Below are positions 1-5,936 of a DNA stretch of 6,052 nucleotides, in pieces. The notes below the pieces were generated by a model. The model did not search any database and was not told where the DNA came from. It saw only the letters and a list, made by a program, of their open reading frames with translations. Position 1 is the stretch's first letter. Each line of letters opens with the position of its first letter. The stretch is from an uncultured Gammaproteobacteria bacterium. Lineage in GTDB: Bacteria; Pseudomonadota; Gammaproteobacteria; Chromatiales; Chromatiaceae. Location of the stretch: NCBI GenBank assembly GCA_937926265.1, contig CALAZS010000035.1, forward strand, positions 1 through 6,052, written 5' to 3'. A program made the position numbers and the translations under genes.

Positions 1-3
1 GAC

Positions 4-957
4 CTAGACGGTTTTTCTTAAATCCATGTAACGGGACTTTTCAGAAACACCCTTCAGAAAATCCGGTACAACAGAATCCATGGAAACGGGTTTTATACCG
101 AGGTCAGCAAACCCTGGGTCATCGCCACTGCAAACGCTATCCTGTTGCAAAGAAAGGTAGTTGTCATAGGTAAATGCCTTGCCCGGCAGTTTTTCAAGAA
201 TGCTGGCCTGCATTTGCGACAGGCCGTCAGAAAGGCCAATGATGATTTTTTTCTTGCCGAGGTTTTTGGCAATATATTTCACCAGGTCTTTAAGAGTGAT
301 CACATCAGGGCCGCATAGTTCATAGCGTTGCCCAAAGGTTTTGCGATTATCCAGGCTGTTTACCATCGCCTGGCAAACATCATCGATAAAAACCGGCGCA
401 AATTTCGAATCCGGGCAAGCCAATGGCATAGGGCCTGGAATATTCAACAGAGAGGCAAAACGGTTAATGAAACTGTCGTCATGACCGAAAATTACCGATG
501 GACGGAAACTGGTTACAGCGACATCCGGTTTTCCTCCGGTGTGTGCGCGGTTTTCACCTTCACCTTTTGTTCTCAGGTAATGGCTTTGACCGCTGCCGGC
601 GTTGGCATTAATTGCACTCATGTGTAGCAAACGAACTATTCCTGCCTGACGACATGCGGAGCTGACTTTATCAATCAACTCAACATGGACTTTTCGAAAA
701 TCATTTTTCTTTCGCTCGTTGAGAATGCCGATGAGATTTATGACAGTGTCGTGCCCGGCAAAAGCCTTGGCGAGTTGTTCTTTATCAAAAACATCAGCTT
801 CAATAACACGGCAGCCAATATTAACGGTAAGGTTGCGATGTCGATGTGGGTGACGGCTGATAACGGTTACTTCAATACCTTGACGGGAAAGGGCCGGTAC
901 CAGATGCCTGCCGACAAAACCAGTGCCTCCAAGTAAACAAACGCGACGATGTTTCAT
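4..957 (-). CDS. NDUFA9-like NAD(P)-binding protein (atypical/extended SDR family)
   Basis: This 317-residue protein is complete, with ATG at 957 and a TAG stop at 4-6. It has an N-terminal Rossmann fold: a short first strand followed by the dinucleotide-binding glycines G10, G13 and G16 (GGTGFVGRH). Arg and His residues follow the second strand (R35 to R41), which favours NADP(H) over NAD(H) by inference. The core INLIGIL segment (73-79), S114 in HMSA, and Y127 with K131 (YLRTK) match the SDR active-site pattern. SFRPSVIFG (150-158) and FAPVFIDDV (186-194) are typical of bacterial proteins annotated as complex I NDUFA9 subunit family. Human NDUFA9 is an NADPH-binding accessory subunit of respiratory complex I, but the bacterial role is not established and no nuo genes are visible here. 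There is no signal peptide, so it is probably cytoplasmic. No good Shine-Dalgarno precedes the ATG, but the start fits the fold because the first strand begins at about residue 4. Family call is firm; substrate is unknown. Confidence 0.88.
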   Translation of the reverse strand: MKHRRVCLLGGTGFVGRHLVPALSRQGIEVTVISRHPHRHRNLTVNIGCRVIEADVFDKEQLAKAFAGHDTVINLIGILNERKKNDFRKVHVELIDKVSSACRQAGIVRLLHMSAINANAGSGQSHYLRTKGEGENRAHTGGKPDVAVTSFRPSVIFGHDDSFINRFASLLNIPGPMPLACPDSKFAPVFIDDVCQAMVNSLDNRKTFGQRYELCGPDVITLKDLVKYIAKNLGKKKIIIGLSDGLSQMQASILEKLPGKAFTYDNYLSLQQDSVCSGDDPGFADLGIKPVSMDSVVPDFLKGVSEKSRYMDLRKTV

Positions 958-995
958 GATAACTGCTAATACTGTTTAATTGAGAATTGAACCAG

Positions 996-1025
996 ACTAT
1001 AACGAGAATTGCGCATCCGTTTCAA
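996..1025 (-). promoter_or_regulatory. Candidate sigma-70 promoter for the NDUFA9-like gene
   Basis: Read on the minus strand, TTGAAA (1020-1025) is a 5/6 match to the -35 consensus. TATAGT (996-1001) is a 5/6 match to the -10, and the spacer is 18 bp. Transcription would start near 989, giving a leader of about 30 nt before the ATG at 957. The same ACTATAAC core also reads as TATAAC (998-1003) on the plus strand, towards the permease gene, but with only a weak -35 (TTTAAT, 975-980). The two divergent promoters may therefore overlap. This is motif inspection only. Confidence 0.45.
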
Positions 1026-1098
1026 TAAACACTTAAAAAACAATTGCCAAAAAAAACTTATGACGAAACTGCGCGGGACAACCGGGTTGGAACAATAG

Positions 1099-1896
1099 AT
1101 GCCGGAAAGCATTTTTTTATTAGGTTATTTGCTGCTTGGTTCTGTATCGGGTTTATTTGCAGGTCTTCTGGGAGTAGGGGGAGGCCTGATCATCGTTCCA
1201 GTGCTGATATTCCTGTTTGCCTTACAGGGAGTTGATCACTCGGTCATTGCACATGCTGCTGTAGGCTCATCATTGGCCACTATCATTGCAACGTCAGTTT
1301 CATCGGCCCGGGCCCATCACAGGCATGGTGCTGTTGACTGGCACTTCGTTAAAAAGGTGGCAACGGGTTTGCTTGCAGGAGCTCTTGTCGGAGCCTGGCT
1401 GGCTGGTCAGATGGACACGCTTATGCTGAAAAGGGTGTTTGGCGTTTTTGTAATCCTTGTCAGCGTACAGATATTTCTTGGAAAACAGCCGAAATCAGAA
1501 ACCGCATTACCCTCTTTGCCGGTCTTAACCTTTACGGGCGCAGTGATTGGCATGATATCAGGTGTTGTCGGTATAGGTGGCGGCTCCATGACGGTGCCTT
1601 ATTTGACCTGGCATGGACGTTCGATAAGAAATGCCGTGGCAACATCCAGTGCCTGTGGGTTGCCAATTGCAATCGCCGGCTTTTTCGGCTTTTTGCTGGT
1701 AGGCTGGGAAAATACCAGTATGCCTGGCATGAGTTCCGGTTATGTCTACTGGCCGGCAGTGGTTATTATTTCAGCCATCAGTATTGTGACGGCGCCGATT
1801 GGAGCACAACTGGCTCACAAGTTACCGGTGTTGATACTGAAAAAGATATTCGCAGTGTTGTTATTCGTTATCGGCAGCAAGTTGCTGTTTACCTGA
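1099..1896 (+). CDS. TauE/SafE family (DUF81) membrane permease, probable anion exporter
   Basis: This is a 265-residue, highly hydrophobic inner-membrane protein with about eight membrane segments, the usual size for the family. It shows the family's internal duplication. The first half carries GLFAGLLGVGGG (18-29) followed by VP at 33-34. The second half carries GMISGVVGIGGG (151-162) followed by VP at 166-167. Secondary repeats also pair: GSSLATI (56-62) with ATSSACGLP (181-189). The cytoplasmic loop RAHHRHGAVDW (71-81) is typical of the group. Characterised relatives move sulfite, sulfoacetate or other small organic anions, but the substrate varies and cannot be read from the sequence. 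No sulfur-metabolism gene is adjacent. The start is the ATG at 1099, seven bases after a weak GGA (1089-1091). The gene diverges from the NDUFA9-like gene and converges, with two bases between stop codons, on the exported-protein gene. Confidence 0.9.
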   Translation: MPESIFLLGYLLLGSVSGLFAGLLGVGGGLIIVPVLIFLFALQGVDHSVIAHAAVGSSLATIIATSVSSARAHHRHGAVDWHFVKKVATGLLAGALVGAWLAGQMDTLMLKRVFGVFVILVSVQIFLGKQPKSETALPSLPVLTFTGAVIGMISGVVGIGGGSMTVPYLTWHGRSIRNAVATSSACGLPIAIAGFFGFLLVGWENTSMPGMSSGYVYWPAVVIISAISIVTAPIGAQLAHKLPVLILKKIFAVLLFVIGSKLLFT

Positions 1897-1898
1897 AT

Positions 1899-2567
1899 TT
1901 AACGCAGAGAGTTTGCCCAGTTTTGTGAACGGTAAAACAGCATCATGTTGCCATCCGCGTCTTTTAAAGCCAGTTTGTCATCATCTATCGCATATTCGAA
2001 CTGGCGGGTGATCTGGCGGGTCTGTTCATGAATCGCAAGCCAGCGGTCTTTGAGTCGAATCAATCCGCCTCGCACTTCTGATGGGCGAGTGCGATAATAC
2101 ATCTTAAATTCACCCTGCCAGACTTCCATGATCATGTTGTCAGTGGAGATCCAGCGACCTTCTATCCAGTGAGGCATGTATTTTAAATGAACCGGTGCGG
2201 TAACAGATGGCTGTGCATCGGGCAGGAAAGGAATAACGGCCTGGTTCGGTAGATATGGATTAGGTGATGTATTGCCAAAAAACTGGCCGGCCTGAAATGG
2301 GTTAATTTGAGCCGGATTAAATTGGGCCGGGTTAAATTGTGTCGGATTGAAATAGGGATTCATGAACTGGTACGGCATCGGGTAGGGCATTTTCGAATAT
2401 TCCGGATCCTGGTCAATGATCTCGACCATGATCTCCATCATCTTTAGCATCATTTCGACAAAAACGTTGCCACGATAAGATGATGATGCTGCAGAAGCGC
2501 TATGCCAGGGACAGCAAATTAGCAACGCGAGACCGAGCGTAATCAGTTTTCTCTTAAGTTGACTCAT
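1899..2567 (-). CDS. Uncharacterised exported protein with NPxxF repeats and lipocalin-like C-terminal half
   Basis: I do not recognise this 222-residue protein as a named family. It opens with a clear Sec signal peptide: K5, R6, K7, a hydrophobic core at 8-19, and an ASA cleavage site at 24-26. The cysteines at 18-19 do not form a lipobox, so a soluble periplasmic or secreted product is likely. Residues 35-52 form a Met- and Glu-rich amphipathic helix (VFVEMMLKMMEIMVEIID). Residues 61-120 are rich in Pro, Asn, Gln, Phe and Tyr and contain five tandem Asn-Pro units (70-93). Residues 133-213 alternate hydrophobic and polar residues: WIEGRW, then MEVW.GEFKMYY, GGLIRL..RWLAI, FEYAIDDDKLALKDADGN. 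The GxW start, the short strands and the terminal D-x-DG-N turn resemble small lipocalin-like beta barrels, which is inference by pattern. The start is an ATG with no strong Shine-Dalgarno, supported by the signal peptide beginning there. The function is unknown. Confidence 0.8.
   Translation of the reverse strand: MSQLKRKLITLGLALLICCPWHSASAASSSYRGNVFVEMMLKMMEIMVEIIDQDPEYSKMPYPMPYQFMNPYFNPTQFNPAQFNPAQINPFQAGQFFGNTSPNPYLPNQAVIPFLPDAQPSVTAPVHLKYMPHWIEGRWISTDNMIMEVWQGEFKMYYRTRPSEVRGGLIRLKDRWLAIHEQTRQITRQFEYAIDDDKLALKDADGNMMLFYRSQNWANSLR
2289..2360 (-). repeat. Tandem Asn-Pro codon repeat inside the exported-protein gene
   Basis: This region encodes residues 70-93: one four-residue unit (NPYF) then four five-residue units (NPTQF, NPAQF, NPAQI, NPFQA), a 15-bp period in the DNA. 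The copies differ at synonymous positions (AAT/AAC for Asn, GCC/GCT for Ala). The duplication is therefore not recent, and the residue pattern seems to have been kept. It probably forms an extended, aromatic-studded linker between the N-terminal helix and the C-terminal domain. Confidence 0.8.
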
Positions 2568-2577
2568 GTTGCGATTT

Positions 2578-2606
2578 TTTACAAAAGATTCTTTCTGTAT
2601 TAAATT
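2578..2606 (+). promoter_or_regulatory. Candidate sigma-70 promoter for the rsd-like gene
   Basis: TTTACA (2578-2583) is a 5/6 match to the -35 and TAAATT (2601-2606) a 4/6 match to the -10, with a 17-bp spacer. The predicted start near 2613 leaves a leader of about 70 nt before the ATG at 2683. A second -10-like hexamer, TATACT (2612-2617, 5/6), lies just downstream but has no good -35. It could be an alternative start, for example with a stationary-phase sigma factor that needs little -35 sequence. Confidence 0.35.
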
Positions 2607-2632
2607 CCCGATATACTGTCGAGATATTAGAC

Positions 2633-2661
2633 AGAATATGAAAACGTTATAAAGTTGTTAA
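2633..2661 (-). promoter_or_regulatory. Candidate sigma-70 promoter for the exported-protein gene
   Basis: On the minus strand, TTAACA (2656-2661) is a 5/6 match to the -35 and TATTCT (2633-2638) a 4/6 match to the -10, with a 17-bp spacer. It would give a leader of about 55-60 nt before the ATG at 2567. The region is AT-rich, so chance matches are likely; this is motif inspection only. Confidence 0.35.
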
Positions 2662-2682
2662 TAAAATATTACAGGTATTCTA

Positions 2683-3141
2683 ATGATCGGGGATGATGCT
2701 ACAAAACCAAGAGAAAAAACAGAAGAAATCATCAGTAAGCTCCTGAGTGAACGTCAGGACATGCTGGTCAAGTTCTGTCATGTGGCAGGACTGGATCCGT
2801 TTACTCCTGATCAGCCTTCCAGGGAAATGATCGAAGACTTCTGCCAGGTACTGGTAGATTATTCAGCTTTTGGTCATTTTGAAATCTACAGCAGAATTCT
2901 TTCCGGTGAGGAGCGTCGTCAGCAGGTTCTCGATGTTGCCAACAAGGTTTACCCGCAAATTGCCGAGTCCACCGAGTTTGCCGTGGCATTTAATGACAAG
3001 TACGATGCCCTGACTCACACAGAGCCTTTGGATCATCTAAATGATGATCTAGCAAAGCTGGGCGAGGAGATATCAATGCGTATTGATGTCGAAGACCAGA
3101 TTATTTCAGCAATGCTGGCCGAACAACCGGAAGTTGCCTGA
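2683..3141 (+). CDS. rsd: Rsd/AlgQ family regulator of RNA polymerase sigma-70
   Basis: This 152-residue, mostly helical, acidic protein is close in length to E. coli Rsd (158) and Pseudomonas AlgQ (160). The family core is plain: an N-terminal helix with LLSERQDMLVKFCHVAGLDP (20-39), then EDFCQVLVDYSAFGHFEIYSR (51-71) with the invariant DFCQ, LVDY and GHF.IY. The C-terminal helix is LGEEISMRIDVEDQII (126-141), where E. coli has IGEALEARFVLEDKLI. D59 aligns with E. coli Asp63, which I recall as important for binding sigma-70 region 4. Rsd holds sigma-70 away from core polymerase and favours alternative sigma factors in stationary phase; AlgQ also affects alginate and virulence genes. The ATG at 2683 follows CAGG by seven bases (AGG 2673-2675), and two further in-frame residues would not be gained upstream. 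It stands alone: its only close neighbours are a divergent exported-protein gene and the convergent slt, 32 bp away. Family is certain; whether it behaves as Rsd or as AlgQ is not. Confidence 0.92.
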   Translation: MIGDDATKPREKTEEIISKLLSERQDMLVKFCHVAGLDPFTPDQPSREMIEDFCQVLVDYSAFGHFEIYSRILSGEERRQQVLDVANKVYPQIAESTEFAVAFNDKYDALTHTEPLDHLNDDLAKLGEEISMRIDVEDQIISAMLAEQPEVA

Positions 3142-3173
3142 AAGCTCTCCCCAAATAAAACAGCAGAAGTGAG

Positions 3174-5141
3174 TTAGCGGGCAGATACCAGTTTCTTTTC
3201 CTGGGCCGGTGCAATTATGGGCATACGCTGTTTCATGCGAATGTCTTTCTCATCAAGTTTCTCTGCGTAAATTACCGTGTAAGCCAGAACATTTTTCAGG
3301 TAATTGCGCGTTTCCTTAAAAGGCACCAGTTCAATCCATATGTCAGCCGGCATATTATCCTCCGGCAACCAGCGTTTTACCCTGTGGGGGCCGGCGTTAT
3401 AGGCTGCAATCGCCAGTACCGGGTTTTCAAACCGCTGGTAGACTTCCTTTAGATAGGTTGTGCCCAGCAGAATGTTTTTTTCCGGTTGAAGCAATTCATA
3501 CTTGGATGGATATCTTTGTTTCAGCTTTCGGGCAACACTCTTCGCAGTAGCAGGCATCAGTTGCATAAGGCCCCTCGCACCAACCGGCGAAATGGCATCC
3601 GGCATAAAGGCGCTTTCCTGGCGCATCATGGCATAAATCCAGGCCGGATCAATTTCACTGCGTTCAGAATTTTTAAATACCTGGTCTTTGTGTTTCACCG
3701 GAAAGCGAATTTGCAGGTCATCCCAGGACTTGGCCTTGGCCAGCGTAATAATGGCCCGATCATGCCATTGCCAGGAATGGGCAATTTTGGCTGCAGCCTG
3801 AAGTTCTTCTTCGTCTAAAAGTTTTGTGCTTGCGTACCATTCCCGCCTGGCATCGAGATAACGTTTTAGTTTGAATAGTTCACTGGCGCGCTGAATACTG
3901 GGCATTTCAGCCACACTTTTTTCCACATCAGGATCAATATCCAGCTCGGAGTGGTTCATGCTATAGGTTTTATCAAGTTTATCTGCGGCCAGGAATCCAT
4001 AGAAACTGCGCTCTTTGGAAATGGTTTCGTAGATAGCAACAGCCTCTTCATTTTTGCCGGTCATTTCCAGGCCGCGTGCCCGCCAATACTGCCAGCGGTC
4101 TTCAGTAGCATGGGTTTCCGGTAGTTTATCCAACCAGCTAAGCACAGTGTTCCATTCCTGGTGGCGTAAAGCAGCTCGAATACGAATTTCCTGAAGCTTG
4201 GTATCAGCGTCACATGGTTCAGAAAATACCAGGTATTCAAACGGGGTTTCGAAATTACCCGACAGGAATCGGTACGAAAGTGACTGCTCGACTTTAGAAA
4301 TAATGGCCGGATCAAACACATGAGCAAACTTGAGTTCTTCCCAGGCATAGACAGCCTGTGTCAGGTCTTTTCTGGCGAATTTCATAACCCCATGAGCGAG
4401 GGCGAGTTGCCGGTAAGGGTGATTGGCTGAAATGGCATTGGCAGAAAGCTTTTCGGGGTGTTTTCGAAGTTGCAGCCATTCCTCGAGAAGTTTCTGATCC
4501 TGTTTAGGCAGGCTTTTTCCCAGGTAGCTGGCGAGTTTTATTTCGCTGTCATCAACAGCCAGGGCAATGCGTTGCCAGGTAAGTTCAGTGGTTTGAAGGC
4601 CGGCGTTTTTCCAAACCTTAAAAACGGGATCACAGGCTTTTGGCCGGGATGCTTTGTAAAGCCAGATATCAGCGACCTTGTCTAAAGCCTCGTCTTTTTT
4701 TCCGGTTTGTATCAGGGCGTTCAGATAATTGCACTGCAGGGTGATGCTGGAAACCGGCTGGTAAAAGTCCAGAAACATCTCCCATTTCTGACTTTTCGCC
4801 AATCTCGATAACCAGCTTTTAAGCAGACGATCAGATAAATGCGCGTCAGAATAGTTTTCAATAAAGGCTCTGACTTCCCTTGCTGGAAGGCGATGCAGTT
4901 TGTCGGTCAGTTCCCTGTATTCGAGGTAAGGGTATAACGGGTAGGAAACCAGTTGTTTTTTGAGCTTTTCATATTCCTGGGTTTTGCCCTGTTTGAAATA
5001 TTTTTCTGCCAGTAAAAAGTTCTGACGCTGTTTGCTCAGATTATCTTCAGTTTTGAGTGAGGCAATGGCACTGCCTGAAAGCGCAAAAATAAAAACAAGA
5101 ATAAAAATGAAAATGGTTAACTGGGAAAATCTGAACAACAT
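3174..5141 (-). CDS. slt: Soluble lytic murein transglycosylase (Slt70 type, GH23 family 1A)
   Basis: This periplasmic enzyme cleaves the MurNAc-GlcNAc bond of peptidoglycan non-hydrolytically, leaving 1,6-anhydro-MurNAc ends. The 655-residue precursor is near the 645 of E. coli Slt. A signal peptide covers residues 1-27, with R4, a hydrophobic core at 8-22 and an AIA site at 25-27. A long helical, TPR-like U-domain follows (about 30-370). The linker domain begins near ERSFYGFLAA, with Y381. The C-terminal lysozyme-like domain carries the catalytic Glu at 509 in MMRQESAF, GARGLMQLMPATA (521-533) and AAYNAGPHRVKRW around Y581. Mature Glu482 fits E. coli Glu478. I chose the ATG at 5141 because GAGG (5149-5152) lies seven bases upstream and the signal peptide starts there. 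Extension to the TTG at 5198 would add 19 residues ahead of it without a Shine-Dalgarno. The gene diverges from the Sel1 gene and converges on rsd. Confidence 0.96.
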   Translation of the reverse strand: MLFRFSQLTIFIFILVFIFALSGSAIASLKTEDNLSKQRQNFLLAEKYFKQGKTQEYEKLKKQLVSYPLYPYLEYRELTDKLHRLPAREVRAFIENYSDAHLSDRLLKSWLSRLAKSQKWEMFLDFYQPVSSITLQCNYLNALIQTGKKDEALDKVADIWLYKASRPKACDPVFKVWKNAGLQTTELTWQRIALAVDDSEIKLASYLGKSLPKQDQKLLEEWLQLRKHPEKLSANAISANHPYRQLALAHGVMKFARKDLTQAVYAWEELKFAHVFDPAIISKVEQSLSYRFLSGNFETPFEYLVFSEPCDADTKLQEIRIRAALRHQEWNTVLSWLDKLPETHATEDRWQYWRARGLEMTGKNEEAVAIYETISKERSFYGFLAADKLDKTYSMNHSELDIDPDVEKSVAEMPSIQRASELFKLKRYLDARREWYASTKLLDEEELQAAAKIAHSWQWHDRAIITLAKAKSWDDLQIRFPVKHKDQVFKNSERSEIDPAWIYAMMRQESAFMPDAISPVGARGLMQLMPATAKSVARKLKQRYPSKYELLQPEKNILLGTTYLKEVYQRFENPVLAIAAYNAGPHRVKRWLPEDNMPADIWIELVPFKETRNYLKNVLAYTVIYAEKLDEKDIRMKQRMPIIAPAQEKKLVSAR

Positions 5142-5148
5142 GCCTAAA

Positions 5149-5152
5149 CCTC
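5149..5152 (-). promoter_or_regulatory. Ribosome binding site that fixes the slt start
   Basis: GAGG on the minus strand lies seven bases before the ATG at 5141, an ideal spacing. The upstream in-frame TTG at 5198 has no comparable site (it is preceded by AATTTACTGA). Together with the signal peptide, this supports the shorter protein. Confidence 0.75.
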
Positions 5153-5283
5153 GAATATCAGTAAGGTTCAGGCTATTGGCTGCAGGATGATATTTCAATC
5201 AGTAAATTCCCTAAAATAATTCGAAAATGAAATTGACTGTCATCTTCCCTCAATATTTCCAGGGATCATTATTCCTGCCAAAG

Positions 5284-5305
5284 TGTAAAATACAGTAAAT
5301 TTACA
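5284..5305. promoter_or_regulatory. Dyad upstream of the Sel1-repeat gene, possible operator
   Basis: TGTAAA (5284-5289) and TTTACA (5300-5305) form an inverted pair with ten bases between them. The right half also contains the perfect ten-base palindrome GTAAATTTAC (5295-5304). The site sits 16-37 bases before the Sel1 ATG in the 179-bp divergent region shared with slt. A weak -10-like TAAAAT (5286-5291) overlaps its left half, so a protein bound here could affect either gene. The region is AT-rich, so chance is a real possibility. Confidence 0.3.
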
Positions 5306-5320
5306 ACGGTGATTGCAATT

Positions 5321-5764
5321 ATGACAGACGAACAAAATAATTTAGAAATGGATTTAAGCAGTGGCATTGCTGCTTTTGAAACCAAGAGTTTTACCCAGGC
5401 GAAAATGTTTTTAGCACCTCTGGCTGAAGCCGGTAACCCTGAAGCACAATATCGTATGGCAATCATGGCCCAGAATGGACTTGGTATGGTCGAAAACCCG
5501 TTGATGGCCTACAAATACATGAAAGCTGCGGCTGAAACAGGCCTGGGGTTGGCCATACATGGTCTGGGGTTCATGTACCTGGAAGGTGAGTGTGTTGATC
5601 AGGACAGTGAAAAGGCGATCGAATGGTTTAAACAGGCTGCTGATCAGGGTTTGATCGGGTCGATGACGACGCTGGGTATGATTTATTTTGAGGGAAGGGG
5701 AGTTCCCAAGGACGAGGAAGAAGGTAGAAAGTGGTACAGAAAAGCGGGATTTGACGAATTTTAA
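5321..5764 (+). CDS. Small Sel1-like repeat (TPR-superfamily) protein
   Basis: This is a 147-residue protein with no signal peptide or membrane segment, so probably cytoplasmic. After a short acidic N-terminus, residues 15-38 form a TPR-like helix pair (GIAAFETKSFTQAKMFLAPLAEAG). Three Sel1-type units follow: about 39-74 (NPEAQYRMAIMAQNGLG...AYKYMKAAAETG), 75-110 (GLAIHGLGFMYLEGECVDQD..KAIEWFKQAADQG) and 111-143 (GSMTTLGMIYFEGRGVPKDEEEGRKWYRKAG). The repeated A..LG.MY.EG.GV..D..KA..W..KAA pattern is diagnostic. Such proteins act as scaffolds for protein contacts; no partner or process can be inferred. I chose the ATG at 5321, with a weak GGTGA (5308-5312) eight bases upstream. An in-frame GTG at 5309 would add four residues but has no binding site. 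It diverges from slt and is followed by a non-coding region with a long inverted repeat. Confidence 0.88.
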   Translation: MTDEQNNLEMDLSSGIAAFETKSFTQAKMFLAPLAEAGNPEAQYRMAIMAQNGLGMVENPLMAYKYMKAAAETGLGLAIHGLGFMYLEGECVDQDSEKAIEWFKQAADQGLIGSMTTLGMIYFEGRGVPKDEEEGRKWYRKAGFDEF

Positions 5765-5936
5765 AAAATCTACTGCGCTTGCAATTTCGTTGTTAAAAAA
5801 TTTCAGCTAAATGCTCATTTATTAACTATAAACTCCGCTTTATCTGAAATTTTTTGCCTAGAACTTGCTTCGCTCGTAACGATTTTAATAAATATTTCGC
5901 TCTTTAACTGCTTAACCTTTGACTAATTTAGTTAAT
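5765..5936. other. AT-rich non-coding block downstream of the Sel1 gene
   Basis: No credible reading frame crosses this stretch on either strand. Besides the long inverted repeat it holds a smaller dyad, TTAACT (5904-5909) with AGTTAA (5930-5935), and within it ACTAA/TTAGT (5922-5932). Segments such as CTACTGCGCTTGCAATTTCG and GCCTAGAACTTGCTTCGCTC look familiar to me from intergenic regions of other marine gammaproteobacteria. That is a recollection and not a search result. If right, it is a conserved non-coding element and not decayed sequence. Confidence 0.5.
5795..5855. terminator. Long AT-rich inverted repeat after the Sel1 gene, possible bidirectional terminator
   Basis: AAAAAATTTCAG (5795-5806) is perfectly complementary to CTGAAATTTTTT (5844-5855). 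After one mismatch the stem extends through TAAA (5808-5811) and TTTA (5839-5842), making 16 pairs in a 17-position stem. A small inner hairpin is possible (TTTAT/ATAAA, about 5818-5832). Each strand ends in six U residues, though these pair with the A tract. It begins 30 bases after the Sel1 stop codon. The low G+C of the stem and large loop make it atypical as a factor-independent terminator, so the role is inference while the repeat is directly seen. Confidence 0.5.

Noticed and set aside
328..936. Plus-strand open frames (328-627 and 685-936) opposite the NDUFA9-like gene
   Set aside because: They are antisense shadows of a well-supported gene, have no recognisable domain and lack ribosome binding sites.
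1044..1235. Plus-strand frame overlapping the start of the permease gene
   Set aside because: It is out of frame with the TauE/SafE protein, which has clear duplicated family motifs, and encodes nothing recognisable.
2505..2520. Lipoprotein signal in the exported protein (cysteines at residues 18-19)
   Set aside because: The residues before the cysteines do not fit a lipobox, and a normal ASA cleavage site follows.
3142..3173. Terminator between the convergent rsd and slt genes
   Set aside because: The 32-bp gap contains no stem of useful length and no T-run following one.
3486..4685. Open frames within slt on either strand (3486-3818, 4061-4348, 4458-4685)
   Set aside because: The slt frame is complete with signal peptide, linker and catalytic motifs; these are shadows.
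5284..5305. TyrR box (TGTAAA-N6-TTTACA)
   Set aside because: The half-sites match but the spacing is ten bases instead of six, so TyrR binding is not supported.
5269..5466. Minus-strand frame overlapping the slt/Sel1 gap and the Sel1 start
   Set aside because: It overlaps the Sel1 protein, which has three clear repeats, and shows no domain of its own.
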